From positions 9,168,501 to 9,232,500 of the forward strand of contig NZ_CP071091.1 in NCBI RefSeq assembly GCF_017301635.1: DNA of 64,000 bases. The letters are read 5' to 3'. The notes under the pieces are model-generated. The model had not been told where the DNA came from and made no database searches. It saw only the letters and a list, made by a program, of their open reading frames with translations. The DNA is from Myxococcus landrumus. Its GTDB lineage: Bacteria > Myxococcota > Myxococcia > Myxococcales > Myxococcaceae. The translations under genes were made by a program, and so were the position numbers. Below are positions 8,168 through 16,636 of the stretch, piece by piece (position 1 is the first letter of the stretch; every line of letters begins with the position of its first letter).

Positions 8168-10010
8168 ACCGTGACTCAGGCCGGACGTAGACGACGACTT
8201 GCGGCGTCTCGTCCAGGTACAGGCCCATGGTGGGCGTGCGCGTGCCGAACGCCTGCCAGGTGTTGAACTCGAACTCTCGAAACTCCTGGTGGTACTGGTA
8301 CGCGACGATGTCCGCGTCGAAGGGACTGCCCACCGCGCGCAGGTCCGGACGCAGCATGCCGTTGTGTTGGTAGTCGCGGAACGAGCCGCCGTGCACCTCA
8401 TGCAGGAACAACCGCGCGCCCGGCTTCGCGTGCTCGTTGATCCACGGGAGCACGCCCGTGACGTGGCTGGACCAGAACTGCCGCTGCATCCCCATCGTCG
8501 CCGCGCCCGGCAGTCCGCCCGCGAGCTCCGAGTACGCCGCTGTGCCGTAAGGGAACACGCGCGCCGAGTACACCAGCGCGGGCGCCAGCAGCACCGCGAA
8601 CACGGGCACGGACACCGCCAAGCCCGGCAATGAGGGCCAGCGAGCGCGCAGCCGCTCCACCAAGGCCGCGCAGCCTCGGGACACCGCCTGGCCCGCGAGC
8701 AGGCCCAGGAACACCATGGACGGGAACCAATGCTTCACGCCGCCGAAGTGCGGCACCTGCGGATGGCTGATGACGAGGATGGACGCCATCGCGTTCACGC
8801 CCACCAGGGCCTCGGCCATCGTCACCGGAGCCACCCACGCGCGGGTCTTCTCGAACTGGCCCATCAGCACCCGAGCCGCCAGCGCGGCGAAGCCCGTCAC
8901 CATCGGCACGAAGAGGCTGGTCGGCACGGTGAGCGCGGTCTTCACCAGCACATAGGCCAAGGGGAAGGGCGGCTCGCGAAGCAGCGTGCCCAGATAGAAC
9001 CAGGCGTAGTGATTGTGCTTCGCGTGGAAGGCCAGGTACCAGGCCGTGCGGTCCACCGGCTGGTGCCAGAGATAGGGCCAGTGCAGATAGAAGATGACCG
9101 GTCCGAGCACCGCCATGGCCGCGATGGGGACCAGCGCGCGTGTCACCCGCGCGTTGACCTTCTCCAGTCCCTTGAGCGTCCACGCTCCGCCCGCGGCCAG
9201 ACTCACGAAGAGCAACGAGTGGGGGCTGAGCAGGAAGAACTTCCGCTGGAAGCCCTCGCCTCCGCCCAGGGACAGCACCAGCAAGCCGTAGAGCACCGCC
9301 ACCGAGGCGAACACGCCCACGAAGCGCAGCAGCCACGACCGTGTCTCGGGCTCACCTTCGCTCGCCGACCACGCGCGCCACAGCGCGAAGGGCGTCAGCA
9401 CGAAGGGCAGGAACAAGGCGTTGTGCTTGGCGGCCAGCGCCAATCCAAAGGCCACACCACACGCGATGCCCCACCGCGTGTCCTCCAGCGCGCGCCAGAA
9501 GCAATACACGACGAGCAGCCACAGCGCCGCCACGGCCAGGTCGAAGCACGCCAGCTCCGAATTGAAGTACTGACGCGGCACCAGCATGAAGGCGAGCGCG
9601 GCGAACAGTCCCGCGGTGCGGCCATACAGCGCGCTGCCCAGCAGGAAGCTCAGCGCGGGCACCAGCGCCGCCATGGCGAAGGCCGGCAGCCGGAATGCCG
9701 TGGCCGAGCGCATCCATCCCAGCGTGTCGTGGAAGAGCAGGTGGCTCAGTCCGAACAGCGTCTTCATCAACGCGGGGTGCTCGTGGTTGTAGTCCCACGC
9801 GCGGACGATGGCCGCGTCCGTCAGCGCTCTCGCTGGTGAGTGGAAGAGCTGCCGGAACCAGCCCGAGTAGCTCTCCGCCGCGGCGAAGTAGACGCTCTCG
9901 TCGCGCGTGTAGCCCACCGCGGACTCCGTCAGCCACAGCGCCACGAAGGCCAGCGTCCACAGCGCCCACGCCGTGTACTTCTCCTCGCGAGTGGCGGGCC
10001 TGCCCGTCAT
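8166..10010 (-). CDS. PMT/ArnT-type integral-membrane glycosyltransferase
   Basis: A 614-residue polytopic membrane protein with about a dozen hydrophobic segments. The first periplasmic loop carries YTRDESVYFAAAESY, whose acidic pair matches the Asp-Glu site of dolichyl-phosphate-mannose mannosyltransferase and ArnT-like GT-C enzymes. HPALMKTLFGLSHLLF nearby is also typical. Such enzymes move a sugar from a polyprenyl-phosphate donor to a lipid or protein outside the inner membrane. Start ATG 10010 overlaps the stop of the upstream gene by 4 bp (ATGA), so the two are translationally coupled. The longer frame to 10055 is rejected for that reason. It is the last gene of the carD–carG transcription unit. 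Acceptor and donor are unknown. Confidence 0.83.
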   Translation of the reverse strand: MTGRPATREEKYTAWALWTLAFVALWLTESAVGYTRDESVYFAAAESYSGWFRQLFHSPARALTDAAIVRAWDYNHEHPALMKTLFGLSHLLFHDTLGWMRSATAFRLPAFAMAALVPALSFLLGSALYGRTAGLFAALAFMLVPRQYFNSELACFDLAVAALWLLVVYCFWRALEDTRWGIACGVAFGLALAAKHNALFLPFVLTPFALWRAWSASEGEPETRSWLLRFVGVFASVAVLYGLLVLSLGGGEGFQRKFFLLSPHSLLFVSLAAGGAWTLKGLEKVNARVTRALVPIAAMAVLGPVIFYLHWPYLWHQPVDRTAWYLAFHAKHNHYAWFYLGTLLREPPFPLAYVLVKTALTVPTSLFVPMVTGFAALAARVLMGQFEKTRAWVAPVTMAEALVGVNAMASILVISHPQVPHFGGVKHWFPSMVFLGLLAGQAVSRGCAALVERLRARWPSLPGLAVSVPVFAVLLAPALVYSARVFPYGTAAYSELAGGLPGAATMGMQRQFWSSHVTGVLPWINEHAKPGARLFLHEVHGGSFRDYQHNGMLRPDLRAVGSPFDADIVAYQYHQEFREFEFNTWQAFGTRTPTMGLYLDETPQVVVYVRPESR

Positions 10011-11011
10011 CCCTTCACTCCCACCACCGGCTCCAACGCCAGCACGTCCAGGCACACCTGCCGCCGGTCCGGATTCTCCGAGCGGACCCAGACCTTCACG
10101 GTCCGCGCCTCACCCGGAGGCAGCAGCACCTCCGACTTCTTCACGCCTTCCTGTCCAGGAGGTATCGCCACTTCCACGAGGGGCGCGCCGCTGGCTGCAT
10201 CCTCCACGCCCAGGAACGCCGTCGTCAGGTGCGCGTCCCGAGCAAACGCGTACTCGAAGATGATGCCGCCCTCGAGCCTCAGCCCCACGCCACCGGGCAC
10301 ACCGTCGAACTCCGCCACCAGCCGGCGCGCTCCACCAGGCGCGGGCATCCACAGGCAGTGGCGCGGCTCGTAGAAGATTTCGTGCCACTCGGTGGCCACG
10401 TACACATTCCCGGGCCCCGGACAGCGGTGCGCCGTCCCGTCGAAGGGGCAGGGCGCTCGCGTGCCATCCGATGACTCCAGATACACACGCGCTCTTGCAA
10501 CCAGGTCCGCCGCGTTGAACCGTCGCGGACGATGACGGCCGTTCTCGTAGAGGCTCAGCGTCAGCGTGCCTTCCTGGACGGCCGGGCTCACGGCGCGGCG
10601 CTCGGGCAGGAAGTCCTTCAGGAACGCGGCTTCGTCGGAGCGAGGCAGCTCCGGCTGGCCCAGCACCCAGACTCGTGGATGCGCGGACAGGTCATCGCGG
10701 TCCGAGCCGAGGTAGCCGTAGACGGGCAACCCGGGAGGAACGAAGAGGCGGGCGCGCTCGGCCCACCAGGGGAAGAGCAGGACGGCGTCACCGGGACGGC
10801 CTTCCTCCTTCAGTCGCTCGGCCACCGCGCGGTAGCTCTCCTCGGAGGGGAGCTTGCCGGGCAGCCGGAGGTGGAAGACGAGACACAGGAGCGCGACCAG
10901 CAACAGCCCCCCCAGCTCCAGGAGGGGCAGCGCGCGTTGGATGCTAGGACTTCGCAAGGCGAATCTTCTGCTCGCTCTTTTCCCGGCAGAAGGTGCAGAA
11001 GATGGGCTCAC
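10007..11011 (-). CDS. membrane-anchored protein of unknown function, partner of the PMT-type enzyme
   Basis: A 334-residue protein with one transmembrane segment near residues 29–47 (ALPLLELGGLLLVALLCLVF) after a basic N-terminus, so most of it should be periplasmic. The first half (GDAVLLFPWWAERARLFVP…VYGYLGSD…RVWVLGQ) looks like the soluble periplasmic domain found at the C-terminus of some GT-C glycosyltransferases. The second half is beta-rich with four Cys and resembles a carbohydrate-binding sandwich. Its 4-bp overlap with the glycosyltransferase suggests the two act together as a split enzyme; this is inference. The start is uncertain: ATG 11011 overlaps the end of carG by 68 bp, and no better start was seen before the membrane segment. 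Confidence 0.68.
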   Translation of the reverse strand: MSPSSAPSAGKRASRRFALRSPSIQRALPLLELGGLLLVALLCLVFHLRLPGKLPSEESYRAVAERLKEEGRPGDAVLLFPWWAERARLFVPPGLPVYGYLGSDRDDLSAHPRVWVLGQPELPRSDEAAFLKDFLPERRAVSPAVQEGTLTLSLYENGRHRPRRFNAADLVARARVYLESSDGTRAPCPFDGTAHRCPGPGNVYVATEWHEIFYEPRHCLWMPAPGGARRLVAEFDGVPGGVGLRLEGGIIFEYAFARDAHLTTAFLGVEDAASGAPLVEVAIPPGQEGVKKSEVLLPPGEARTVKVWVRSENPDRRQVCLDVLALEPVVGVKG

Positions 11012-11456
11012 CCTGGGAGAACGACGGCGTCCAGGGCGGGTACATCGAGCACCGCGGGTCCAGGCAGTGGTGCAGCTCCCACAGATGTCCCAGCTGGTGC
11101 AGCGCCTGGCGGGCCACTGGCTTGAAGCCGACCTCCAGGTCCTTGTGCGGCTGGGTGGTGATGACGGAGCGGTCCTTGCCCTGGCGCGCGAAGCCCGGCG
11201 TGGGGGCCGTGCCGCTGGGCAGCTCGCGCTCCTTGAGCTTGCGCGAGGTGAGCAGCAGCACCTTGTCGTCCTGATAGGCGCGAATGCCCTTCACCTGCTC
11301 CAGCAGTTTCTCGGCGTCCACCGGCTCGCCCAGGCCCGGAGGCATCTCGGCGGAGCCAGAGTGCTCGCTGCCCACGCCGAACGCCGTGTAGAGCGTCCGG
11401 TTGAGCTTGGCGAGCTGCTTGTCGTCGAAGAGGTCCAGCGTCACGACGCGAATCAC
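10944..11456 (-). CDS. carG: CarG-like zinc protein (archaemetzincin fold, catalytic Glu replaced)
   Basis: A 170-residue protein with the archaemetzincin metal motif. H120, H124, H130 and C131, then C136, M138, C154 and C157, correspond to HExxHxxGxxHC…CxM…CxxC. The catalytic Glu is Gln (CAC-CAG at residues 120–121) and the usual Gly is Glu127, so proteolysis is not expected. In Myxococcus xanthus the protein next to CarD, CarG, has this feature; it binds zinc and works with CarD as a transcription factor rather than as a protease. Here it lies 44 bp downstream of carD on the same strand, which supports the name strongly. Its 3' end overlaps the next gene, so the operon continues. Confidence 0.88.
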   Translation of the reverse strand: MIRVVTLDLFDDKQLAKLNRTLYTAFGVGSEHSGSAEMPPGLGEPVDAEKLLEQVKGIRAYQDDKVLLLTSRKLKERELPSGTAPTPGFARQGKDRSVITTQPHKDLEVGFKPVARQALHQLGHLWELHHCLDPRCSMYPPWTPSFSQGEPIFCTFCREKSEQKIRLAKS

Positions 11457-11500
11457 GGGGCGTCACCTCGGCGCAAAGGGCCGGCTTCCAATGTCGACTG

Positions 11501-12469
11501 TCAGTCCTCTCCCCCCTCGGCGGGCTTCGCCTTGGGAGGACGGCCGCGCTTCTTGGGCGCGGCGGGTTCGGCGCCAGCCACCTCGGGCGGCTTGGGCTTG
11601 GGAGGACGGCCACGCTTCTTGGGGGCGGGAGCCTCCGCACCGGGCGGAGGTGCCTCCGGCTTGGGCTTCGGAGGACGGCCGCGCTTCTTGGGCGCGGCGG
11701 GCTCCGCGCCTTCCTCGGCGGCGGGCTTCTCCTTGGGAGGACGGCCGCGCTTCTTCGGCGTGGACTCCTCGTCGGACTTCTCCTCGCCTTCCTCGCCCTC
11801 TTCCTCGGAGGAGCTCTCCTCGTCGGAGGACTCCGACTGCGGCTCCTCGTCCGAGGGCAGGTCCAGGTCTCCGTCGAGGCCCAGGAGGTCGCCCTCCAGA
11901 CCCAGGTCGTCCTCGTCTCCTCGCGCGAACTCGGCGGCGGTGCGCTTGGGGCGCTCGCGGCCGGGCGGGAAGAGGACGATGTCGATGGCGTCCTCGGCGT
12001 TGACCTCGGCGGTGCCGAGCGCGGCGGCGACCTCCGACACCAGCAGGTGCCGGGCATTGTCGTACAGCTCGCGCTCCTTGGTGGGCAGCGGACGCAGCTC
12101 GCTGAGGACCTGGAGGTCCTTCACCACCTCGGCCAGACCCAGGATTCCGCCCTGCGTCATGCGGTCCAGGTTGGTGCGGGCACGCTGCTTCCAGTCGAGG
12201 TCTGCCTTGTCCCCGTCCGCGCGAAGGAATGAGAAGACGCTCTTCACGTCCTCGGGGCCAGCCACCTTTCGCACACCAATGGCCGCGACCTTGGCCTGGG
12301 GCACCATGACAACGGCGCCATCCTCCTCGCGACGCATGGTGACGAAGACGAGCTTCTGTCCCGCCACTTCCTTCGTGTCGATGGCGGTGACGCGGCAGAC
12401 ACCCTGATTCGGATAGACGACCCGGTCGTCGACCGCGAGTTGTGTGAGTGACGCGGACCCTTCAGGCAT
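11501..12469 (-). CDS. carD: CarD, HMGA-type global transcription factor
   Basis: A 322-residue protein with the full CarD layout. Residues about 10–165 form the CarD/CdnL RNA-polymerase-interacting domain (VDDRVVYPNQGVCRVTAI). Residues 184–235 are strongly acidic. The C-terminus carries four AT-hooks, KKRGRPPK, at Arg241, Arg263, Arg286 and Arg308. In M. xanthus CarD binds the RNA polymerase beta subunit and AT-rich DNA, and with CarG it controls light-induced carotenoid synthesis and fruiting-body development through ECF sigma factors. The acidic plus hook tail separates it from the shorter, ubiquitous CdnL. ATG 12469 has GAGGGGG upstream. The repeated hook codons make a local DNA repeat at 11520–11760. 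Confidence 0.95.
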   Translation of the reverse strand: MPEGSASLTQLAVDDRVVYPNQGVCRVTAIDTKEVAGQKLVFVTMRREEDGAVVMVPQAKVAAIGVRKVAGPEDVKSVFSFLRADGDKADLDWKQRARTNLDRMTQGGILGLAEVVKDLQVLSELRPLPTKERELYDNARHLLVSEVAAALGTAEVNAEDAIDIVLFPPGRERPKRTAAEFARGDEDDLGLEGDLLGLDGDLDLPSDEEPQSESSDEESSSEEEGEEGEEKSDEESTPKKRGRPPKEKPAAEEGAEPAAPKKRGRPPKPKPEAPPPGAEAPAPKKRGRPPKPKPPEVAGAEPAAPKKRGRPPKAKPAEGGED

Positions 12470-12541
12470 GTCCCCCTCGCGGGCAGGTAGACGTCAAAGG
12501 AGGCCCGGGCTTAGCACCGAGTCGCGTTCGACGCCACGAGA

Positions 12542-12754
12542 TTACCGGTGAACCGACGCCGTGCGTTCGCCCGTTCGCTGAGCCTCCAACAAGATGCCCA
12601 GCAACTCCTTCTGCCGCGCGTCGAGCGCCGCCTCCACCTGCGCCTGCGTCGGCTCTACCTCGGTGCTCCCCGGTCGCGCATCCACCCGGCCGGACAGTCC
12701 CACCGTTCCCAGGACCACGGCCCCGACCACGGCCACTGCCACCAGCTTCAACAT
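12542..12754 (-). CDS. small exported protein of unknown function
   Basis: A 70-residue product with an N-terminal hydrophobic stretch (MLKLVAVAVVGAVVLGTVGL) that is either a signal peptide or a membrane anchor, followed by a short helical, Gln/Glu-rich tail (EPTQAQVEAALDARQKEL). An excellent ribosome site, AAGGAGGG, lies just upstream of ATG 12754, which favours a real gene over the overlapping plus-strand frames. It is between carD and the kinase gene, same strand. No family recognised. Confidence 0.6.
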   Translation of the reverse strand: MLKLVAVAVVGAVVLGTVGLSGRVDARPGSTEVEPTQAQVEAALDARQKELLGILLEAQRTGERTASVHR

Positions 12755-12840
12755 GTTGAGCCCTCCTTGTTGCCCAGGGTAGGGGGCTCGCCGGGGGGAT
12801 CAACTTTTCGGCGACAGGCCGCTGCACGGCTGTAGCGCGC

Positions 12841-15516
12841 TCACGGGGTCGGGCGGCCGTGCCGGTGCCCCGCCGCCGGCATCCCCGCTTCGGAGGGGCG
12901 GACGACGGGGACGATGTCCACGAGGAGGGTGCCGGTGTTGTCGGCCAGATGGTCGTCCGGGAAGGAGAGCTGGAGCCACGACGCGCCGCGGAGCCGGGAG
13001 GGCTGGCCCACTTCCAGGAGCGCCAGGCCGCTGGGCGAGCCTTCGGGGCCCGGGTCCGTTCCCACCAGGCCGAGCACTCGCCCCACGGGGCCGCCGCCCA
13101 GGCCTCGGGTTCGGGCGGGCTCGGCGGTGTAGCGCAGCACGACGTCGTAGGTGGTGCCCGGGTCCAGGGCGTGGACGACGAAGCGGTCCGAGCGCGCGAG
13201 CTTCACGGCGTGGTGGCGCGCGTCCAGGCGGAACGGCGGGTAGCTGGGGCCGCCGAGCTCCCGCAGGTGGACCTGGAGACCTCCCCGGTTGTCCTCGCGG
13301 TGGGCGTCGAGGACGAAGACGAACAGGCTGGAGGCGTGGCGGATGAGCTGCTCCTCGGGGCCGAGGACGCCGAAGGACTCGTGGGCGGGCAGGTTCTTGT
13401 CGCCTTCGAGGAAGTAGCCCGCGTGCTCCACGGACATGGGGCCGCCGAGCGACATCCGTCCCTCGGTGTGAACCAGGTAGGTCCGAGCCGGGTCGAGTGG
13501 GACGCGCGCGGCGGAGGACACCGGGACGCGGAAGGAGTGGCTCACGGCGGAGATGCGGAAGCCGCCCGGGGCCCAGTTCGTGTCCTGGAGGGGTGGGGTG
13601 TTCGCGGCCTTGGCGGACGCGGTTCCCGATGCGGAGGAGGTGTTGATTCGTGGACGAAGCCGCGCGTGGACGGCGAGGGTCGAGCCTCGTTCGGCGCGGA
13701 CCACCTGACTCCACGGGACCATGCCGGGAATCTGGATTTCGAGCAGGTGCTCACCGTCGGCGGGCAGGTGCGTGAGGAGGGCGGGCGTGACGGAGTCGAG
13801 CGGGCGCCCATCGACGCGGATGGATGCGCCCGGAGGTGAGGAGCTGAGCTCCACGGAGAAGGTGCCGTTGCGGCCGAGGACCATCACGACGAGGACCGCG
13901 CCGAGGGCCGCGAGGACGGGTGCGCCCAGGGCCGCGAGCCGGAAGCCCAGGCGGGACGGTGGTGCTTGTGTTGGAGCCAGGTCCGGCGGGGGCGGGACGA
14001 GGGCTGTTGGTGAAGGCAGTCCCGTGGAGGGATGAGCGGCTGGCGGAGGCACTCCCGTGGGAGGACTCAGGAACGGGGAGGGGCGCGATGGCTCGGAGGC
14101 CGTCAGCGGGGGCTCGCCCGTGGGTGGCGGCGAGTGCGGATGCGACGCAGAGAGAGCCGTGGGGAGCGCTCCCTCCGTCGACAGCGTCGAGCGCGAAAGT
14201 GATGGCGCGGAGGGCGTCGGAGGCGCTGCTTCTGTCAGCGACGTCGAGCGCGGTTGTTGCTCCGGCGATGACTCAACGTCTGTCCGCGGAGCCTCGGCGG
14301 CTGTGTCCGAATCGGGCACGGCGGGGATGGGCTGAGTGGTGCGCTCCTTGTGTCCCCTGCTGCTGGACGCGGTCTCCGCGCCGGGTGACGAGAGCACATC
14401 GCTCAAGGCGTCGATGCGATGCGCGTCCGGTGCGGGGACAGGCTCGGTGATGCGGTCCCCGCGCGAACCGTCGGGCACGGGCGCATGGAAGACTCGGCGC
14501 TCCGAGGATGTGCGCGTCCATCGGGCCAACTGCGAGAGGAACTCCCGAGGCAGCAACACGGGCCGCCCGTCCGCGACGAGCTCCGCCTCGAACAGGTAGC
14601 CCATGAAGTGGGCCAGCGCGCTGGGCGAGATGTCCGGCGTGGTGGTGTTCAGGTACCGGGTGAGGGACTCCGCGAACAACTCCGCGGAGGCGTAGCGCTG
14701 CTCGCGCTCCACGGCGAGCGCGGTGAGGAGGATGCGCTCGAGCGCCGAGGGAATGTCCGGCGACAGCTCCCGAGGACGCGGGAAGTCCCCCAGGGCAATC
14801 TTCCGCATCACATCCGCGGCATCCCCCTCGAAGGGCCGGCGTCCGCACAGCGTCTCGTACAAGAGCGTGCCCGCCGCGAAGATATCGGCGCGAGCATCCA
14901 GCTCCCGTCCCCGGGCCTGCTCCGGCGCGAAGTACGCGTACTTGCCCATTCCATCGGGCTCATCGGACATGAGCCCGCCCGCCAGCCGAGCCCGAGCGAT
15001 GCCGAAGTCCACCAGCTTCACCTGTCCCTCGAAGCTGAGCAGCACGTTCTGCGGACTGACGTCGCGGTGGATGATGTGCAGGGGCCGGCCCCGGTCATCC
15101 AGGCGTGTGTGGGCATAGGCCAGCCCCTTGAGCACCTCGGCCGTCATCAGCAGGGCCAGCGGCTGCGGCAGGGTGTAGTGGCCCTTCTCGCGAGCTCGTC
15201 GCAGCACGCGCGACAGCGGGTGCCCGTCCACCCACTCCATGGCGATGAAGTACTGGCCCGCCACTTCACCGAAGTCGAAGACCTGGGCGATGTTGCCGTG
15301 ACTCAGGCCCGCGGCGATGCGCGCCTCGTTGACGAACATCGAGACGAAGGCACTCTTGTCCGCGAAACCCGGGAGGATTTTCTTGATGACCACCGGCTTG
15401 GTGACGCCTGCCATGGCGGTCATACGTGCGCGGAATATCTCCGCCATGCCGCCCGTCGCGATGCGCTCGAGCAACGTGTACCTGCCGAAATCGAGCCCTT
15501 CGGGCGGGTGCTCCAC
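12841..15516 (-). CDS. Ser/Thr protein kinase with PEGA domain
   Basis: An 891-residue Hanks-type kinase. The N-terminal kinase domain (about residues 12–285) has the Gly loop IATGGMAEIF, VVIKK with the ATP-binding Lys, HRDVSPQN catalytic loop, DFG (VDFGIARA) and APEQARG. A Pro/Ser/Thr-rich linker of about 235 residues follows, then a transmembrane segment near 523–547. Outside the membrane a PEGA domain (SSPPGASIRVDG, from about 553) and a roughly 250-residue beta-rich sensor domain complete the chain. The start is GTG 15516, with AGGAG upstream. Such kinases are very numerous in myxobacteria. The external domain should sense an envelope signal. No substrate or phosphatase lies nearby, so its pathway is unknown. 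Confidence 0.92.
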   Translation of the reverse strand: MEHPPEGLDFGRYTLLERIATGGMAEIFRARMTAMAGVTKPVVIKKILPGFADKSAFVSMFVNEARIAAGLSHGNIAQVFDFGEVAGQYFIAMEWVDGHPLSRVLRRAREKGHYTLPQPLALLMTAEVLKGLAYAHTRLDDRGRPLHIIHRDVSPQNVLLSFEGQVKLVDFGIARARLAGGLMSDEPDGMGKYAYFAPEQARGRELDARADIFAAGTLLYETLCGRRPFEGDAADVMRKIALGDFPRPRELSPDIPSALERILLTALAVEREQRYASAELFAESLTRYLNTTTPDISPSALAHFMGYLFEAELVADGRPVLLPREFLSQLARWTRTSSERRVFHAPVPDGSRGDRITEPVPAPDAHRIDALSDVLSSPGAETASSSRGHKERTTQPIPAVPDSDTAAEAPRTDVESSPEQQPRSTSLTEAAPPTPSAPSLSRSTLSTEGALPTALSASHPHSPPPTGEPPLTASEPSRPSPFLSPPTGVPPPAAHPSTGLPSPTALVPPPPDLAPTQAPPSRLGFRLAALGAPVLAALGAVLVVMVLGRNGTFSVELSSSPPGASIRVDGRPLDSVTPALLTHLPADGEHLLEIQIPGMVPWSQVVRAERGSTLAVHARLRPRINTSSASGTASAKAANTPPLQDTNWAPGGFRISAVSHSFRVPVSSAARVPLDPARTYLVHTEGRMSLGGPMSVEHAGYFLEGDKNLPAHESFGVLGPEEQLIRHASSLFVFVLDAHREDNRGGLQVHLRELGGPSYPPFRLDARHHAVKLARSDRFVVHALDPGTTYDVVLRYTAEPARTRGLGGGPVGRVLGLVGTDPGPEGSPSGLALLEVGQPSRLRGASWLQLSFPDDHLADNTGTLLVDIVPVVRPSEAGMPAAGHRHGRPTP

Positions 15517-15631
15517 GTGTCTTCCGGCTCCTCGGGGCGCACGGCCGCTGTGCTACCCCTCCACGACGCCTCGCAAGGCCCGTGAGAAGCTATCATCAGG
15601 GCTCGGCAAACATTAACACGAGAAAATTCCG

Positions 15632-16636
15632 ATGAAAACGCTCTCTCGCCTTTTTGCCGTGATGGCGGTTCTCAGTGTTTCTCCCGCCTTGGCGGCTCCC
15701 GCCGTATTGCTGGCGCCAGTGCTCGGGAGGCCCGATGGCGTCAGTCTTCATGGCCGCGTGTTGAAGCAAGCGCCCGCGGAGAGCAGCACGGCGCTGTCGA
15801 GGAATCTGCGACGCCTGGCTGCTCCCAACTGGGAGGGGGCGCAGGTGACGGTGCGCTTCCAGGACGTCACCTCGGTTGTCACGAGCCGGGACGATGGGGG
15901 CTTCGAGGTGAACCTGATTCCGCCCGAAGGTCAGCGCTTCAAGGTGGGCACCTCGGAAGCACAGGCGTCGGTGGAGGGCGCCAGCACCTCGGCTCGAGTG
16001 GAGGTGTTGCCGGAGTCGACGCCGCTGCTCGTGGTCTCCGACTTCGACGACACGGTCGCGCTGACGCACGTGACGAAGCCGACGAAGCTGGTGCAGACGG
16101 CGCTGCTCAAGGACTCCGACTCGCAGCAGGTCGTGTTGGGGATGGCCGGGTTCTACGGCTGTTTGCGCGGTGCTTCTCCGGCCGCGTTCGCGCTGGTGAG
16201 TGGCTCCCCCATCCAATATCTGCCGCGCGTGCAAGGGTTCCTGGAGCGCCACGCCTTTCCCTCGGGCTTCGGCGTGTACCTGCGGGACCTGGGCCCTGGG
16301 TCGCTGTCCGGTTACAAGCAGCCCACCATCCGCCGGCTGCTGATGCAGTTCTCGCTGCCCGTGGTGTTGGTGGGGGACTCGGGAGAGAAGGACCCGGAGG
16401 TGTACGCGCAGATTCGCGAGGAGTTCCCAGGCCGGGTGAAGGCCATCTACATCCGCGACGCGGGGCGCTCGGAGGATGCGAAGCGCTTCCCGGGCATGGT
16501 GCTGTTCAAGGACGCGAAGGAGGCGGCGGACCACGCGGTGGGGCTCGGGCTGGCGGATGCGGCGTGTGTGACGAGCGCCTTCGCGAAGCCTCCCGCCGCG
16601 ACACCTCCGGCCAGCGCGGGGAAGACGACTCCGTGA
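15632..16636 (+). CDS. exported App1-type phosphatase (DUF2183)
   Basis: A 334-residue protein with a cleavable signal peptide (MKTLSRLFAVMAVLSVSPALA). After a beta-rich N-terminal domain comes a HAD-like catalytic domain with SDFDDTVALT (DxDxT nucleophile and acid), LVSGSPIQYLPR, then SGYKQPTIRRLL and VLVGDSGEKDPEVYA. These are the motifs of the App1 family, whose yeast member is a phosphatidate phosphatase. Export suggests action on phospholipid or another phosphate ester in the periplasm or outside the cell, possibly prey lipid; that is inferred. The downstream lipoprotein gene starts with GTG overlapping this stop by 4 bp, so the two are coupled. Confidence 0.82.
   Translation: MKTLSRLFAVMAVLSVSPALAAPAVLLAPVLGRPDGVSLHGRVLKQAPAESSTALSRNLRRLAAPNWEGAQVTVRFQDVTSVVTSRDDGGFEVNLIPPEGQRFKVGTSEAQASVEGASTSARVEVLPESTPLLVVSDFDDTVALTHVTKPTKLVQTALLKDSDSQQVVLGMAGFYGCLRGASPAAFALVSGSPIQYLPRVQGFLERHAFPSGFGVYLRDLGPGSLSGYKQPTIRRLLMQFSLPVVLVGDSGEKDPEVYAQIREEFPGRVKAIYIRDAGRSEDAKRFPGMVLFKDAKEAADHAVGLGLADAACVTSAFAKPPAATPPASAGKTTP

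Noticed and set aside
11520-11760. Short direct repeats at the end of carD as a mobile or regulatory repeat
   Set aside because: They are the codons of the four AT-hooks (KKRGRPPK) and are explained by the protein.
12548-12835. Plus-strand frame over the small exported protein
   Set aside because: The minus-strand gene has a strong ribosome site and a signal-like N-terminus; the plus frame has neither.
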